A DNA stretch of 64,000 nucleotides from Blastococcus sp. TML/M2B. Its GTDB lineage: Bacteria; Actinomycetota; Actinomycetes; Mycobacteriales; Geodermatophilaceae. Position 1 is the stretch's first letter, and each line of letters opens with the position of its first letter. Below are positions 55,111 through 63,253 of the stretch, in pieces. Below the pieces are notes generated by a model. The model saw only the letters and a list, made by a program, of their open reading frames with translations, ran no database searches and was not told the DNA's origin. The DNA lies in NCBI RefSeq assembly GCF_016612865.1, contig NZ_JAENZZ010000003.1, positions 1-64,000 on the forward strand, given 5' to 3'. Made by a program: the position numbers and the translations under genes.

Positions 55111-55151
55111 CTCCCGATCGTCGCCGCACCCCCCGCCCCGCAGCGACCCGG

Positions 55152-55271
55152 GGGACTTTCGGTACCGAAAGTCCGGGGAGGGAAGGGACTTTCGGTACCG
55201 AAAGTCCGGGGGGGAGGGACCTTCGGTACAGAAAGTCCGGGGAGGGGAGGGACTTTCGGTACAGAAAGTCC
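55152..55271. repeat. Tandem GGTACC palindrome array, second locus
   Basis: Four units of a palindrome with core ACTTTCGGTACCGAAAGT; GTAC(C/A) cores begin at 55162, 55195, 55226 and 55259 (spacing 33, 31, 33). Linkers are purine-rich (CGGGGAGGGA), the reverse complement of the linkers at 6936-7131, so this array is in the opposite orientation. The last two units have GTACA in place of GTACC. It lies between the 5' ends of the GNAT gene and the TPP riboswitch operon. Confidence 0.9.
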
Positions 55272-55334
55272 TGGTGGGGACGGCGCGCACGGGCTGGTCT
55301 ACGCTCGGCGGCACAACTGAACACACACATTCAC

Positions 55335-55417
55335 AGCAGGGGAGCGCTTCGGCGCTGAGAGTGCGGGATCCCGCAGACCCTCGAACCTGATCCGGGTCAT
55401 GCCGGCGCAGGGAGTCT
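55335..55417 (+). promoter_or_regulatory. TPP riboswitch (THI element)
   Basis: Conserved parts are in order: CAGGGGAGC, the loop GCGCTGAGAGTGCGGG, then ACCCTCGAACCTGATCCGGG, TCATGCCGGCGCAGGGAGTC. It ends just before the GGAGGAA ribosome-binding site of ykoE, which suits control of translation initiation: with thiamin pyrophosphate bound, uptake is turned off. Confidence 0.93.
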
Positions 55418-55427
55418 GGAGGAACAC

Positions 55428-55428
55428 A
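55428..55428 (+). promoter_or_regulatory. ykoE start context
   Basis: GGAGGAACAC directly before ATG 55428 is one of the strongest ribosome-binding sites in the window and sits adjacent to the riboswitch, so its masking can control the operon. Confidence 0.6.
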
Positions 55429-56048
55429 TGGCCGATCAGGCCGTCCACCCGTCGTCCACCGGTGCCGCCGATGGGCGGGGCACCAGTCGCTGGCGCACCG
55501 TCGACATCGTCGTCACCGCCGTCCTCGGCGTCGCCTTCGGCGTCGTCTTCTGGGCGTGGGGCCTGCTCTGGGCGGCGCTCGACGCGCCGTTCACCGCGTT
55601 CCCGCCCGGCCAGGCCGTCATGTACGGCGTCTGGCTGATCCCGGCGGTGCTCGCGCCGCTGGTCGTCCGCAAGGCCGGCGCGGGGCTCTTCGCCGAGTTC
55701 CTCGCCGCCGTCGTCTCCGCGCTGCTCGGCTCCGCGTGGGGCACGCTCGTGCTGCTCCAGGGCCTGGTGCAGGGCGTGGGCGGCGAGGTCGGGTTCGCCG
55801 CGTTCGGCTACCGCCGCTGGGGCTGGCCGCAGGCGCTGCTCGCCGCGCTCGGCGCGGGCGTGGCGGCGGCGCTGTTCGACCTCGTCAACTACTACGCCGA
55901 CTGGTCGGCGACCTGGCAGCTGAGCTACGTGGCGCTGGTCGCGGCCAGCACCGTGCTCATCGCCGGCGTCGGCGGCACCTGGCTGCGGCGCTCGTTGGCC
56001 GCGACCGGCGCGCTCTCGGCCTTCCCGGCCGGCCGCACACGGGTCTGA
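55428..56048 (+). CDS. ykoE: Thiamin/HMP ECF transporter S component YkoE
   Basis: A 206-residue integral membrane substrate-binding subunit of the YkoE family, which captures thiamin or its pyrimidine precursor. Five to six hydrophobic segments are seen; the conserved stretch LGVAFGVVFWAWGLLWAALD and LIPAVLAPLVVRKAGAGLFA, FAEFLAAVVSALLGSAWGTL and EVGFAAFGYRRWGWPQALLA are typical. The riboswitch upstream fixes the ligand class. It is followed with a near-zero gap by the ATPase and T component. Confidence 0.9.
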   Translation: MADQAVHPSSTGAADGRGTSRWRTVDIVVTAVLGVAFGVVFWAWGLLWAALDAPFTAFPPGQAVMYGVWLIPAVLAPLVVRKAGAGLFAEFLAAVVSALLGSAWGTLVLLQGLVQGVGGEVGFAAFGYRRWGWPQALLAALGAGVAAALFDLVNYYADWSATWQLSYVALVAASTVLIAGVGGTWLRRSLAATGALSAFPAGRTRV

Positions 56049-56086
56049 CCACGGACGGCAGCACGGCGGCCGCCGGGCCGGCCGCC

Positions 56087-57493
56087 GTGCGGCTGACCGG
56101 CTGGGGGTTCCGCTACGCCAGCCGGCACGCCTGGGCCGCGCGCGCGGTCGACCTGCGCGTGCAGCCCGGGGAGCGGGTGCTGCTCACCGGCGCCTCGGGC
56201 GCGGGCAAGTCCACCCTGCTGCACGCGCTCGCCGGGCTGCTCGGCGAGGAGCAGGGCGAGCAGGCCGGCGAGCTGGCCGTCGCCGGGCGGACGGCGTCCG
56301 AGGCCCGCTCGGGGACGGCGATCGTCTTCCAGGACCCCGACGCGCAGCTGGTCATGACCCGGGCCGGGGACGACGTCGCCTTCGGGCTGGAGAACGCCGG
56401 CCTCCCCGCCGACCGGATCTGGCCGGCCGTCGACGCCGCGCTGGCCGCCGTCGGCTTCCCGTACGGCCGCGACCGGGCCACCGCCGCGCTCTCCGGCGGG
56501 CAGAAGCAGCGGCTGGTGCTCGCCGGCGCGCTCGCCGGGCGGCCGGGCCTGCTGCTGCTCGACGAGCCGACGGCGCAGCTCGACCCGGACGGCGCGGCGA
56601 TCGTGCGGGCGGCCGTGGACCGGGCGGTCGCCGACCGCGCCACCACGCTGCTCGTCGTCGACCACGACGCCGGGGCCTGGCTGCCGCTGGTCGACCGCGT
56701 CGTCGAGCTGCTGCCCGGCGGTGGCGCCGTCGAGCACGGGCCGGGCTGGGCGCCGGCCCCGCTGCGGGTGCCGGTCCGGACGTCCCGGGCGGCCGGGGAG
56801 GTGCTGCTGCGCGCCGAGGCCGCCGGCTTCACCCACCGCGGCGGCACCGCCCCCGCGCTCCCGCCCACCGACGTCGCGGTGCCCGCCGGCCGGACGCTGG
56901 CCGTCACCGGACCCAACGGCGCGGGCAAGTCCACCCTCGCGCTGCTGCTCGCCGCGCTGCGCGGCCCCACCACCGGGCGGGTGACCGCGGGGCCGTCCCT
57001 GACCGCGGGCCTGCCCCGGCCCGCCCGGCCGCCGCACCGCTGGCGGGCCGACCACCTCGTGCGGCGCATCGGCACGGTCTTCCAGCACCCGGAGCACCAG
57101 TTCCTCACCGGCCGGGTGCGGGCCGAGCTCGCGCTGGGCCCGCTGCGCAGCGGCGCCGGCGACGACGCCGCGCACCGCCGGGCCGACGAGCTGATGGAGC
57201 GGCTCGGCCTGGCCGCGCTCGCCGACGCCAACCCGTTCACCCTCTCCGGCGGCCAGCAGCGCCGGCTGTCGGTGGCGACGGCGCTGGCCACCGCGCCGTC
57301 GGTGCTGGTGCTCGACGAGCCCACGTTCGGGCAGGACCGGGACACCTGGAGCGAGCTGGTCACCCTGCTCGCCGAGCAGCAGGAGGCCGGCCGGGCCCTG
57401 GTGCTGGTCACCCACGACGCCGCGGTCGTCTCGGCCCTGGCCGACGACGTCCTCCGGCTGGGCCCGGCGGCGCAGGAGGTGGTGACCGCGTGA
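56087..57493 (+). CDS. ykoD: ECF transporter double ATPase YkoD
   Basis: A duplicated ATP-binding protein of about 468 residues that powers thiamin uptake. The first nucleotide domain has LLTGASGAGKSTLLHALAGL, FQDPDAQLVMTRAGDDVAFG, SGGQKQRLVLAG and LLLLDEPTAQLD; the second has VTGPNGAGKSTLALLLAAL, FQHPEHQFLTGRVRAELALG, SGGQQRRLSVATAL and LVLDEPTFGQD. Start is uncertain: the frame is open upstream, and a CTG at 56045 overlaps the ykoE stop (CTGA), but the first ATG/GTG/TTG codon is GTG 56087, which already begins at the first beta strand. Overlaps ykoC by 4 bp. Confidence 0.87.
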   Translation: MRLTGWGFRYASRHAWAARAVDLRVQPGERVLLTGASGAGKSTLLHALAGLLGEEQGEQAGELAVAGRTASEARSGTAIVFQDPDAQLVMTRAGDDVAFGLENAGLPADRIWPAVDAALAAVGFPYGRDRATAALSGGQKQRLVLAGALAGRPGLLLLDEPTAQLDPDGAAIVRAAVDRAVADRATTLLVVDHDAGAWLPLVDRVVELLPGGGAVEHGPGWAPAPLRVPVRTSRAAGEVLLRAEAAGFTHRGGTAPALPPTDVAVPAGRTLAVTGPNGAGKSTLALLLAALRGPTTGRVTAGPSLTAGLPRPARPPHRWRADHLVRRIGTVFQHPEHQFLTGRVRAELALGPLRSGAGDDAAHRRADELMERLGLAALADANPFTLSGGQQRRLSVATALATAPSVLVLDEPTFGQDRDTWSELVTLLAEQQEAGRALVLVTHDAAVVSALADDVLRLGPAAQEVVTA

Positions 57494-58254
57494 GCTCGCC
57501 GCTGGCTCTCGGCCCGGTGCGTCCGGTGCCGCTGTCCGCGATCAACCCGGTCGCCCAGCTGGGCGCGCTCGGCGTCGTCCTGCCCGTGCTCCTGGTGAGC
57601 GGGGACCTGCTCACCCCGCTGGTCCTGCTCGCCGCCGAGGTCTGCCTGCTGCCCGCGGCCGGCCTGGGCCGGCCCCGCGCCCTGCTCGCCCGCACCTGGC
57701 CGCTGCTCCTCGGCGCTGCGGGCGTCGCCTGGGTGAACGTGCTGTTCGGCGACGCGGACGCCGGCGGGTGGTCCTCGGCGGTCGCGCTGGCGGTGCGGGT
57801 GCTCGCCCTCGCGCTGCCCGGCGTCCTGCTGGTCGCCTCCACCGATCCGGTGCGGCTGGCCGACGCCCTCACCCTGCACTGGCGGGTCTCCACCCGGTTC
57901 GCCTACGGCGCGCTGGCCGCCCTCCGCCTGGTGCCGCTGCTGGCGACCGAGTGGCAGACGATCCGGCAGGCCCGCCGGGCACGGGGCATCGAGCCCGGGC
58001 GCAACCCCGTCGCGCACGCGCGGCTGTTCGCGGGGACGGCGTTCGGGCTGCTCGTCGGGGCGGTCCGGCGCGGCACGCGGCTGGCCACGGCCATGGATGC
58101 GCGTGGCTTCGACTCGGGGGTGCCGCGGAGCAACGCCCGCGGCTCGCGGCTGCGCGCCCGGGACGCGGCCTACCTGGTCGGCGCCGTCGTCGTCTGCCTG
58201 GTCGCCGTGCTGGTCAGCGTCCGGGCGGGCAGCTGGCACCCCGTGCTCGGCTGA
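57490..58254 (+). CDS. ykoC: ECF transporter T component YkoC
   Basis: A 254-residue membrane coupling subunit (CbiQ-like). The N-terminal NPVAQLGALGVVLPVLLVSG, then LALALPGVLLVASTDPVRLA, and the coupling helix RQARRARGIEP with the second TAMDARGFDSG are diagnostic of T components. GTG 57490 overlaps ykoD by 4 bp. With YkoE and YkoD it forms a complete uptake complex; no thiamin biosynthesis gene follows. Confidence 0.87.
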   Translation: MSSPLALGPVRPVPLSAINPVAQLGALGVVLPVLLVSGDLLTPLVLLAAEVCLLPAAGLGRPRALLARTWPLLLGAAGVAWVNVLFGDADAGGWSSAVALAVRVLALALPGVLLVASTDPVRLADALTLHWRVSTRFAYGALAALRLVPLLATEWQTIRQARRARGIEPGRNPVAHARLFAGTAFGLLVGAVRRGTRLATAMDARGFDSGVPRSNARGSRLRARDAAYLVGAVVVCLVAVLVSVRAGSWHPVLG

Positions 58255-58337
58255 CCGGCCGACCCCTCGGGGTGACGTACGTCGCATCCAGGTTTGGCGG
58301 CGGACTGCCGAGCCCATACACAGGTGTTCGGCGAGCC

Positions 58338-58799
58338 ATGTCCACGGCGGCCGAGGATGCGAGGGGTCAGCACGTGACGGGGCAAGCGGCAGATCGCGTG
58401 TGGCCGTCCGCTGCCCCTCCGGCAGCCGAACCCCTCCTGCACTGGCAGCTCGGCGAGGTCGCCGAGCTGCCCCGGATGCGGGCCGACGTCCGCGCCACCG
58501 TGGCCGACCAGGTCGAGCCGGACGTGCTGGACCAGCTCATCCTGGCGCTGGACGAGATGGCCTCGAACGCCCTGCGGCACGGCGGTGGCCGGGTCGAGGC
58601 GGCCGTCCGGCTCACCGACACCGGGTACCTCATCGAGGTGTCCGACTCCGCTCCCGCGCAGCCGCCCACCCCGGCGGTGGACCGCGACCCCAGCCAGGGC
58701 GGCCTCGGGCTGTACCTGATCGCCCGCATGGCGCTGCGCCACGGCTGGTACGCCGGCCGCAGCGCCAAGCACGTCTGGGCGCTGCTCCCCCGCGGCTGA
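58338..58799 (+). CDS. Anti-sigma type serine kinase-like ATPase (RsbW/SpoIIAB-like)
   Basis: A 153-residue HATPase_c_2 protein. The motifs are DQLILALDEMASNALRHGGG (N box), YLIEVSDSAPAQPP and GGLGLYLIARMALRHGWYAG (G box). Such proteins bind a sigma factor or phosphorylate an antagonist. It is convergent with the SpoIIE-type phosphatase, their stops 7 bp apart, and together they suggest a partner-switching pair, though no STAS antagonist or sigma gene is adjacent. ATG 58338. Confidence 0.83.
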   Translation: MSTAAEDARGQHVTGQAADRVWPSAAPPAAEPLLHWQLGEVAELPRMRADVRATVADQVEPDVLDQLILALDEMASNALRHGGGRVEAAVRLTDTGYLIEVSDSAPAQPPTPAVDRDPSQGGLGLYLIARMALRHGWYAGRSAKHVWALLPRG

Positions 58800-58806
58800 C
58801 CCGCGG

Positions 58807-61377
58807 TCAGCCGATGCCGGGCGGCAGCTGCTGCGGCCCGGCCTCCCGGGGACGCGGCCGGTCCTCCGGGTGCAGCCGGATCGCCACCAGCGCGACGTCG
58901 TCCTGCAGGCCCTCCGGGCGCAGCCGGCGGATCACCTCGTCGCACAGCTCGGCGAGCGGGCGGTCGGCGAGCTGCGCGAACGCCTCCCGCAGCCGGGCGA
59001 TGCCCTCGTCCAGCGGCAGGTCCCGGCCCTCGACCAGGCCGTCGGTGTAGAGCAGGATCGTCGCCCCCCGCCGGACGGTGAGCACGGACTCGGTCCGGCG
59101 CGCGGTCGGGTCGACGCCGAGCATCAGCTCCGCCCGCTCGGTGGCGAGCTCCTCGATCCGACCGTCGGGGTGCAGCACCAGGGGCGGCGGGTGCCCGGCG
59201 TTCGACCAGCGCAGCCGGGTGAGGCCCTGCGCGCGCTCCTCGGGGGTCTGCTCCGCCCGGGCGATCGCGGCGGTCGCCATCGTCCCCATGCCGAGCCCCT
59301 GGATGGCGGCATCCAGACCGGTGAGGACGGCGGCGGGGCCGATGCCGTCCCGGTAGGCGATGCCGCGCAGCATGCCGCGGAGCTGGCCCATCGCCGCCGC
59401 GGCCGCGGTGTCGTGGCCGACGACGTCCCCGATGACCAGCACGGTGCTGCCGTTCGGCTGCAGGAAGGCGTCGTACCAGTCGCCGCCCACCTCGGCCGCC
59501 TCCACGGCGGGCAGGTACCGCACGACGATCTCGGCGTGGTCCGGCTCCGGCGGGTCGGTCAGCATGCTGCGCTGCAGGCCCTCGGCGAGCCGGCGCTGCT
59601 GCTCGTAGAGGCGGGAGTTGTCCAGCGCCAGTGCGACGCGGTCGGCGATGTCGCGCAGCGTGGCGACGTCGTCGGCGTCGGCCCGCTCGCGATCGGCCGA
59701 CCGGTAGACGCTCAACGCGCCCAGGGTGCGCCCACGGGCGACGAGCGGCAGCGTGACGGCGGTCTTCGGGGCGAGCGCGTCCAGCACGTCCTTGACCTCG
59801 CCGGGCGGCAGGAAGCGGCCGACCGCCTGCTGGACGTCGGGCACCTCGCGCAGCTGCCCGGAGGCCAGCGCGCGGAGGATCGGGGCGTCGGGCGGCAGGG
59901 CGGCCAGCCGCAGCGCGGCGTACCTGCGGACGGCGCCCCGGAGCTCCGGGTCGCGGTGCCAGCCTGCGACGTCGCGCATCCGCCCGTCTGCATCGACCAA
60001 GCTGGCGATCACCCAGTCCCCGCTGATCGGGACGAGCGCCTCGGCCACCCGCTGGACCGCCTGCTCCTCACCGGCCCCGCTGGCCAGCCGCTCGGCCATC
60101 GCGCCGGTGGTCTCGGCGACCAGCCGCAGCCGCTCCGCGCCCCGACGCGCCCGTTCCTGCGCGGCCCGTCGGTCGGACACGTCGAGGAAGGAGACCGACA
60201 GCCCGTCCGGGCCGGGCCACGCGCGCACCTCGAACCACGCGTCGAGCGGTGCCGGGTAGTAGGCCTCGAAGACCTGCTCCCGGCCGGTGGACACGGCCTC
60301 GCGGTAGCGGCGGCCGAACTCCGCCTCTGAGGCGTCCGGGAAGGCGTCCCAGACGACGGCGCCCAGCAGCTCCTCGCGGGTCGTCTGCAGGACCCGCTCG
60401 GACTCGGCGTTGAGGTAGGTGAACCGCCACGCGCGGTCGAGGGTGAAGAACGCCGACTTCACCGACTCCATGACGCGGGCGACCCGCGCGTCCGCGGTCC
60501 GCTGCGCCGTCGTGTCGTACCCCGCCCCCACCACGCGGACGGCGATCCCGGCGTCGTCGGCCAGCGCCCGGCCGCGGCCCTGGATCCAGCGGGTCTCCCC
60601 GGAGGGCAGCACGACGCGGAACTCGGCGTCGTACTCCCCGACGCCGTCGATGGCCTCCTGCAGCGCCTCCATCGTCCGCTCGCGGTCGTCGGGGTGGCAG
60701 CGCTGGGCGAAGGCGTCGATCGTCTCGTCGAAGGAGTCGCGGTCGAAGCCCATCAGCTCCTTGAGCCGGTCGTCCCACACCAGCCGCCCGCTGACCAGGT
60801 CCCAGTCGAAGCTGCCGATGCCCGCGGCGTCGATGGCCAGCTCGAACGCCAGCCGGCTGGACTCCATCTCGCGCACCTCGGCGGCCAGCTGCAGCTCGAT
60901 CGCCACCGAGTCACCGAGCTGGCGGAGCAGCGCGACGTCGGCGTCGCCCCACGGCCGCGGCTCGCGGCCGAAGGCGGACAGGGCACCCACCACCTGGCCC
61001 TCGAAGACCGTGAGCGGGATGCCCAGGTAGGCGCCCACCTCCCCGGAGGCCACCGGCGGCAGGGCGGCCAGCCGCGGGTCGCGGTGCGCGTCCGGGGCCA
61101 CGACCGGGTCCGGCGAGGCGGCCGCGGTCACGCCGCAGAGGGACTCGGTCAGGGGCACGCGGATGCCCACGGTGCCCTGCGGGAGGCCGGTGCCGCCGAG
61201 GACCAGCTCGTCGTCACCGAAGAGCGACACCTGGGCGGCGTCGGCACCCAGCAGCTGCACGGCCAGCGCGGTGAGCCGCTGCAGCGCGGCAGAGCCCACG
61301 GCCGTCGCCTCGAGCCGGCGGACGGCGGACACCCGGTTCACGGCGGTGGTATCGACCGTGGGATCGACCGAGGTCAC
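58807..61377 (-). CDS. GAF-PAS-PAS-GAF-SpoIIE PP2C phosphatase
   Basis: A large soluble sensor phosphatase of 856 residues. Rough order: GAF (20-165; ALQRLTALAVQLLGADAAQV), PAS (172-285; AFELAIDAAGIGSFDWDLVS), PAS (300-410; SAFFTLDRAWRFTYLNAESE), GAF (425-575; WVIASLVDADGRMRDVAGWH) and SpoIIE/PP2C (600-840). The catalytic part has VGGDWYDAFLQPNGSTVLVI, GDVVGHDTAAAAAMGQL, LLYTDGLVEGRDLPLDEGIA and LQDDVALVAIRL, with the metal-binding aspartates intact. It would dephosphorylate an anti-anti-sigma protein on signal. GTG 61377 is the likely start; the longer frame upstream is unsupported. Confidence 0.87.
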   Translation of the reverse strand: MTSVDPTVDTTAVNRVSAVRRLEATAVGSAALQRLTALAVQLLGADAAQVSLFGDDELVLGGTGLPQGTVGIRVPLTESLCGVTAAASPDPVVAPDAHRDPRLAALPPVASGEVGAYLGIPLTVFEGQVVGALSAFGREPRPWGDADVALLRQLGDSVAIELQLAAEVREMESSRLAFELAIDAAGIGSFDWDLVSGRLVWDDRLKELMGFDRDSFDETIDAFAQRCHPDDRERTMEALQEAIDGVGEYDAEFRVVLPSGETRWIQGRGRALADDAGIAVRVVGAGYDTTAQRTADARVARVMESVKSAFFTLDRAWRFTYLNAESERVLQTTREELLGAVVWDAFPDASEAEFGRRYREAVSTGREQVFEAYYPAPLDAWFEVRAWPGPDGLSVSFLDVSDRRAAQERARRGAERLRLVAETTGAMAERLASGAGEEQAVQRVAEALVPISGDWVIASLVDADGRMRDVAGWHRDPELRGAVRRYAALRLAALPPDAPILRALASGQLREVPDVQQAVGRFLPPGEVKDVLDALAPKTAVTLPLVARGRTLGALSVYRSADRERADADDVATLRDIADRVALALDNSRLYEQQRRLAEGLQRSMLTDPPEPDHAEIVVRYLPAVEAAEVGGDWYDAFLQPNGSTVLVIGDVVGHDTAAAAAMGQLRGMLRGIAYRDGIGPAAVLTGLDAAIQGLGMGTMATAAIARAEQTPEERAQGLTRLRWSNAGHPPPLVLHPDGRIEELATERAELMLGVDPTARRTESVLTVRRGATILLYTDGLVEGRDLPLDEGIARLREAFAQLADRPLAELCDEVIRRLRPEGLQDDVALVAIRLHPEDRPRPREAGPQQLPPGIG

Positions 61378-61482
61378 GTTCGTCGTCCCCCCTCGCCGGC
61401 ATCCGTCCACGGCGCCGGAAGCGGCCCGCCGGGGGCCATTCTCCCCGGCGGGGCCGAACGGCGCGGACCCGGGACGCAGCAG

Positions 61483-61528
61483 AGCGGCGGGCACCGCCCC
61501 GGAGGCGTTCCGGGAGGTGCCCGCCGCT
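61483..61528. terminator. Hairpin upstream of the phosphatase gene
   Basis: AGCGGCGGGCACC (61483-61495) and its perfect complement (61516-61528) with a GC loop that also pairs. It can end transcripts coming from the proline-rich gene on the same strand. Confidence 0.6.
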
Positions 61529-62029
61529 CGGCGGATCGTGCGGGTGGTGCGAGCTCGTCGTCCTCCGCGGCGCCCGGGCCGGCTGCTCCCGGACCGCGCC
61601 GGTCGTGGTGCGGGGCCGGACCCGGGGCTGCATCGGCGCCGCCCGGCCAGGTGCTGCCGGTCAGAGACCCGTGCGGCTCACGCAGGCGGACGTGAGCGCA
61701 CCGGGTACCGGCAGGGCCTGTTGGTCTCACCGCGGCGGATCCGGATCCGGCAGCCGGCCCCTCGTCGGTGCGCGCCTCCGGGGAGGGTCCGCGCGCTGCG
61801 TGCTGCAGTCGGCGGGGGATCGAGGCGCGGAACGTCGGGCGGAGCAGCGGCCGGCGCCCGGAGGGGCACCGTCGGGGTGGGCCAGGAGTGCGCCGAGGAC
61901 GGCCCGGGAGGGTCGCACTCGGACGACCGAGGCGCGGTCGCGGTCCCCGGCATGAGGGGGACGGTCGCGGCGTGCTCGGGTGGAGCGGAGGACGGCGTCC
62001 ACGGCCGGTTCTCCGTGGATCGCGCGGGG
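61529..62029. other. Non-coding gap of about 500 bp
   Basis: The open frames here are Arg/Pro/Ala-rich on both strands and match nothing I know. No repeat or operator is obvious. Confidence 0.4.
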
Positions 62030-62881
62030 TCAGCCGGTCGCGGGAGGCGTCCGGCGGGGTTCGGCGCGGGAGGACGGGTCCCCCCGGGCGCGGGCCGGCC
62101 CGGCGCGCGCCCCACCCGCGGGCGAGCGGGCGGCGGGAACGGTCCGTCCCGCACCGGGTGTCGCGGTCCGGGCCACGGGCACCGGCCGGGCGACGGCGGC
62201 GGAGCGGGCAGGGGCGGGGGTGCGCCACGCCGGGGGCTGCGGCCAGCCGGGGGGCGGCGGTGCCCACCCGGGCCGGACGGGGCCCACCGGTGCGGGAAGC
62301 AGCGCCACGGCGGGGGAAGGCGCCGCGGGCCGGATCGTGGGGGTGCTGGGCAGCTCGCGCAGGACGACCGGGGCGTCGACCCGGGTCGGCGCGGGAACCT
62401 CCACGGGGGCCGGGCGGCCCCACGCGAGGTGCTCGCCGTGCGGGCCGGCACCCCAGTGGGCGGCCCGCCGGGTGAGGGCGTGCAGCCGCCGACGCAGGGA
62501 CACCGACGGCGCGGGCTCGGGCGTGCGCCAGGCCAGGTGCTCGCCGTTCGCCCCGCCGCCCCACAGCGCGATCCGGCGGGTGAGGTCGCGCAGCCCCGCG
62601 ACGGGGCGGCGCACGCGGTCGGGCACGACGGTCACGGTCGGCGTGCGCGGCGCGGGGACGACGGGCAGCCGGGCGGGCCGGGCCGAGGGGGCCAGCTGCA
62701 TCGTGCGCAGCGGCACCGGGCGCACCGTCGCGCGGAAGGCGGCCGTGTGCACCGGCCGGGACCGCCGGCCCGCGTCGGCGCGGTCCAGCACGGCGACGAG
62801 GCCGGACAGGGAGCCGCCCGCGTCGGGAGGGAGCGCGCCCCGGCGTGCCAGCGCCATCGCGCTCGCCTCGCTGCTGCTCAT
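62030..62881 (-). CDS. Proline/arginine/alanine-rich protein with duplicated GEHLAW motif
   Basis: A 283-residue protein I cannot assign. ATG 62881 follows GGAGGCGAC. The first 40 residues (SSSEASAMALARRGALPPDA) may fold. Two copies of a short motif are present: residues about 97-122 (LRDLTRRIALWGGGANGEHL, AW) and 133-158 (LHALTRRAAHWGAGPHGEHL, AW). Each is followed by a Pro-rich run. The last 120 residues are PAPV/RPG low-complexity. No signal peptide or membrane span. The good ribosome-binding site and the repeated motif argue it is a real gene. A regulatory or scaffold role is only a guess. Confidence 0.6.
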   Translation of the reverse strand: MSSSEASAMALARRGALPPDAGGSLSGLVAVLDRADAGRRSRPVHTAAFRATVRPVPLRTMQLAPSARPARLPVVPAPRTPTVTVVPDRVRRPVAGLRDLTRRIALWGGGANGEHLAWRTPEPAPSVSLRRRLHALTRRAAHWGAGPHGEHLAWGRPAPVEVPAPTRVDAPVVLRELPSTPTIRPAAPSPAVALLPAPVGPVRPGWAPPPPGWPQPPAWRTPAPARSAAVARPVPVARTATPGAGRTVPAARSPAGGARAGPARARGDPSSRAEPRRTPPATG

Positions 62882-63253
62882 GTCGCCTCCAGGTCGTCGT
62901 CCGCGACCGGGGAAGGTGTCGCGGACAAGGAGAAAGCTAGGCAGTCGGGCCGCGCGCGACGGCCGTCCGGGACACGTCCTGGAGGGCGCGTGACCGAATA
63001 GTTGCGCGGGGGTCCCGCGGCGGCCGGTGACCCGTCCCCCGGGCCGTGCCCTTGTCGACAAGCAGGCGGGTTCCGAGCGTGGAACGGCACACCGACCCCA
63101 CCGGTCACTCCGGCGCGGGCCGCGCCGCGCCCGCGTGTCGCGGTACCGGGGCGGGCCGGTACCGGTGCCGCCACACCGCGCGGACGACGCCGCTCCCCCG
63201 ATCGGGCCACCCGCCGAATTGCCGCCCGCGCGGCACGCTCCGAGACTCGGCCC
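62882..63253. promoter_or_regulatory. Divergent intergenic region with palindrome CTTGTCGACAAG
   Basis: Between the proline-rich gene and the APC permease. The 12-bp perfect palindrome at 63051-63062 is a candidate operator. I see no gene or other repeat in it. Confidence 0.4.
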
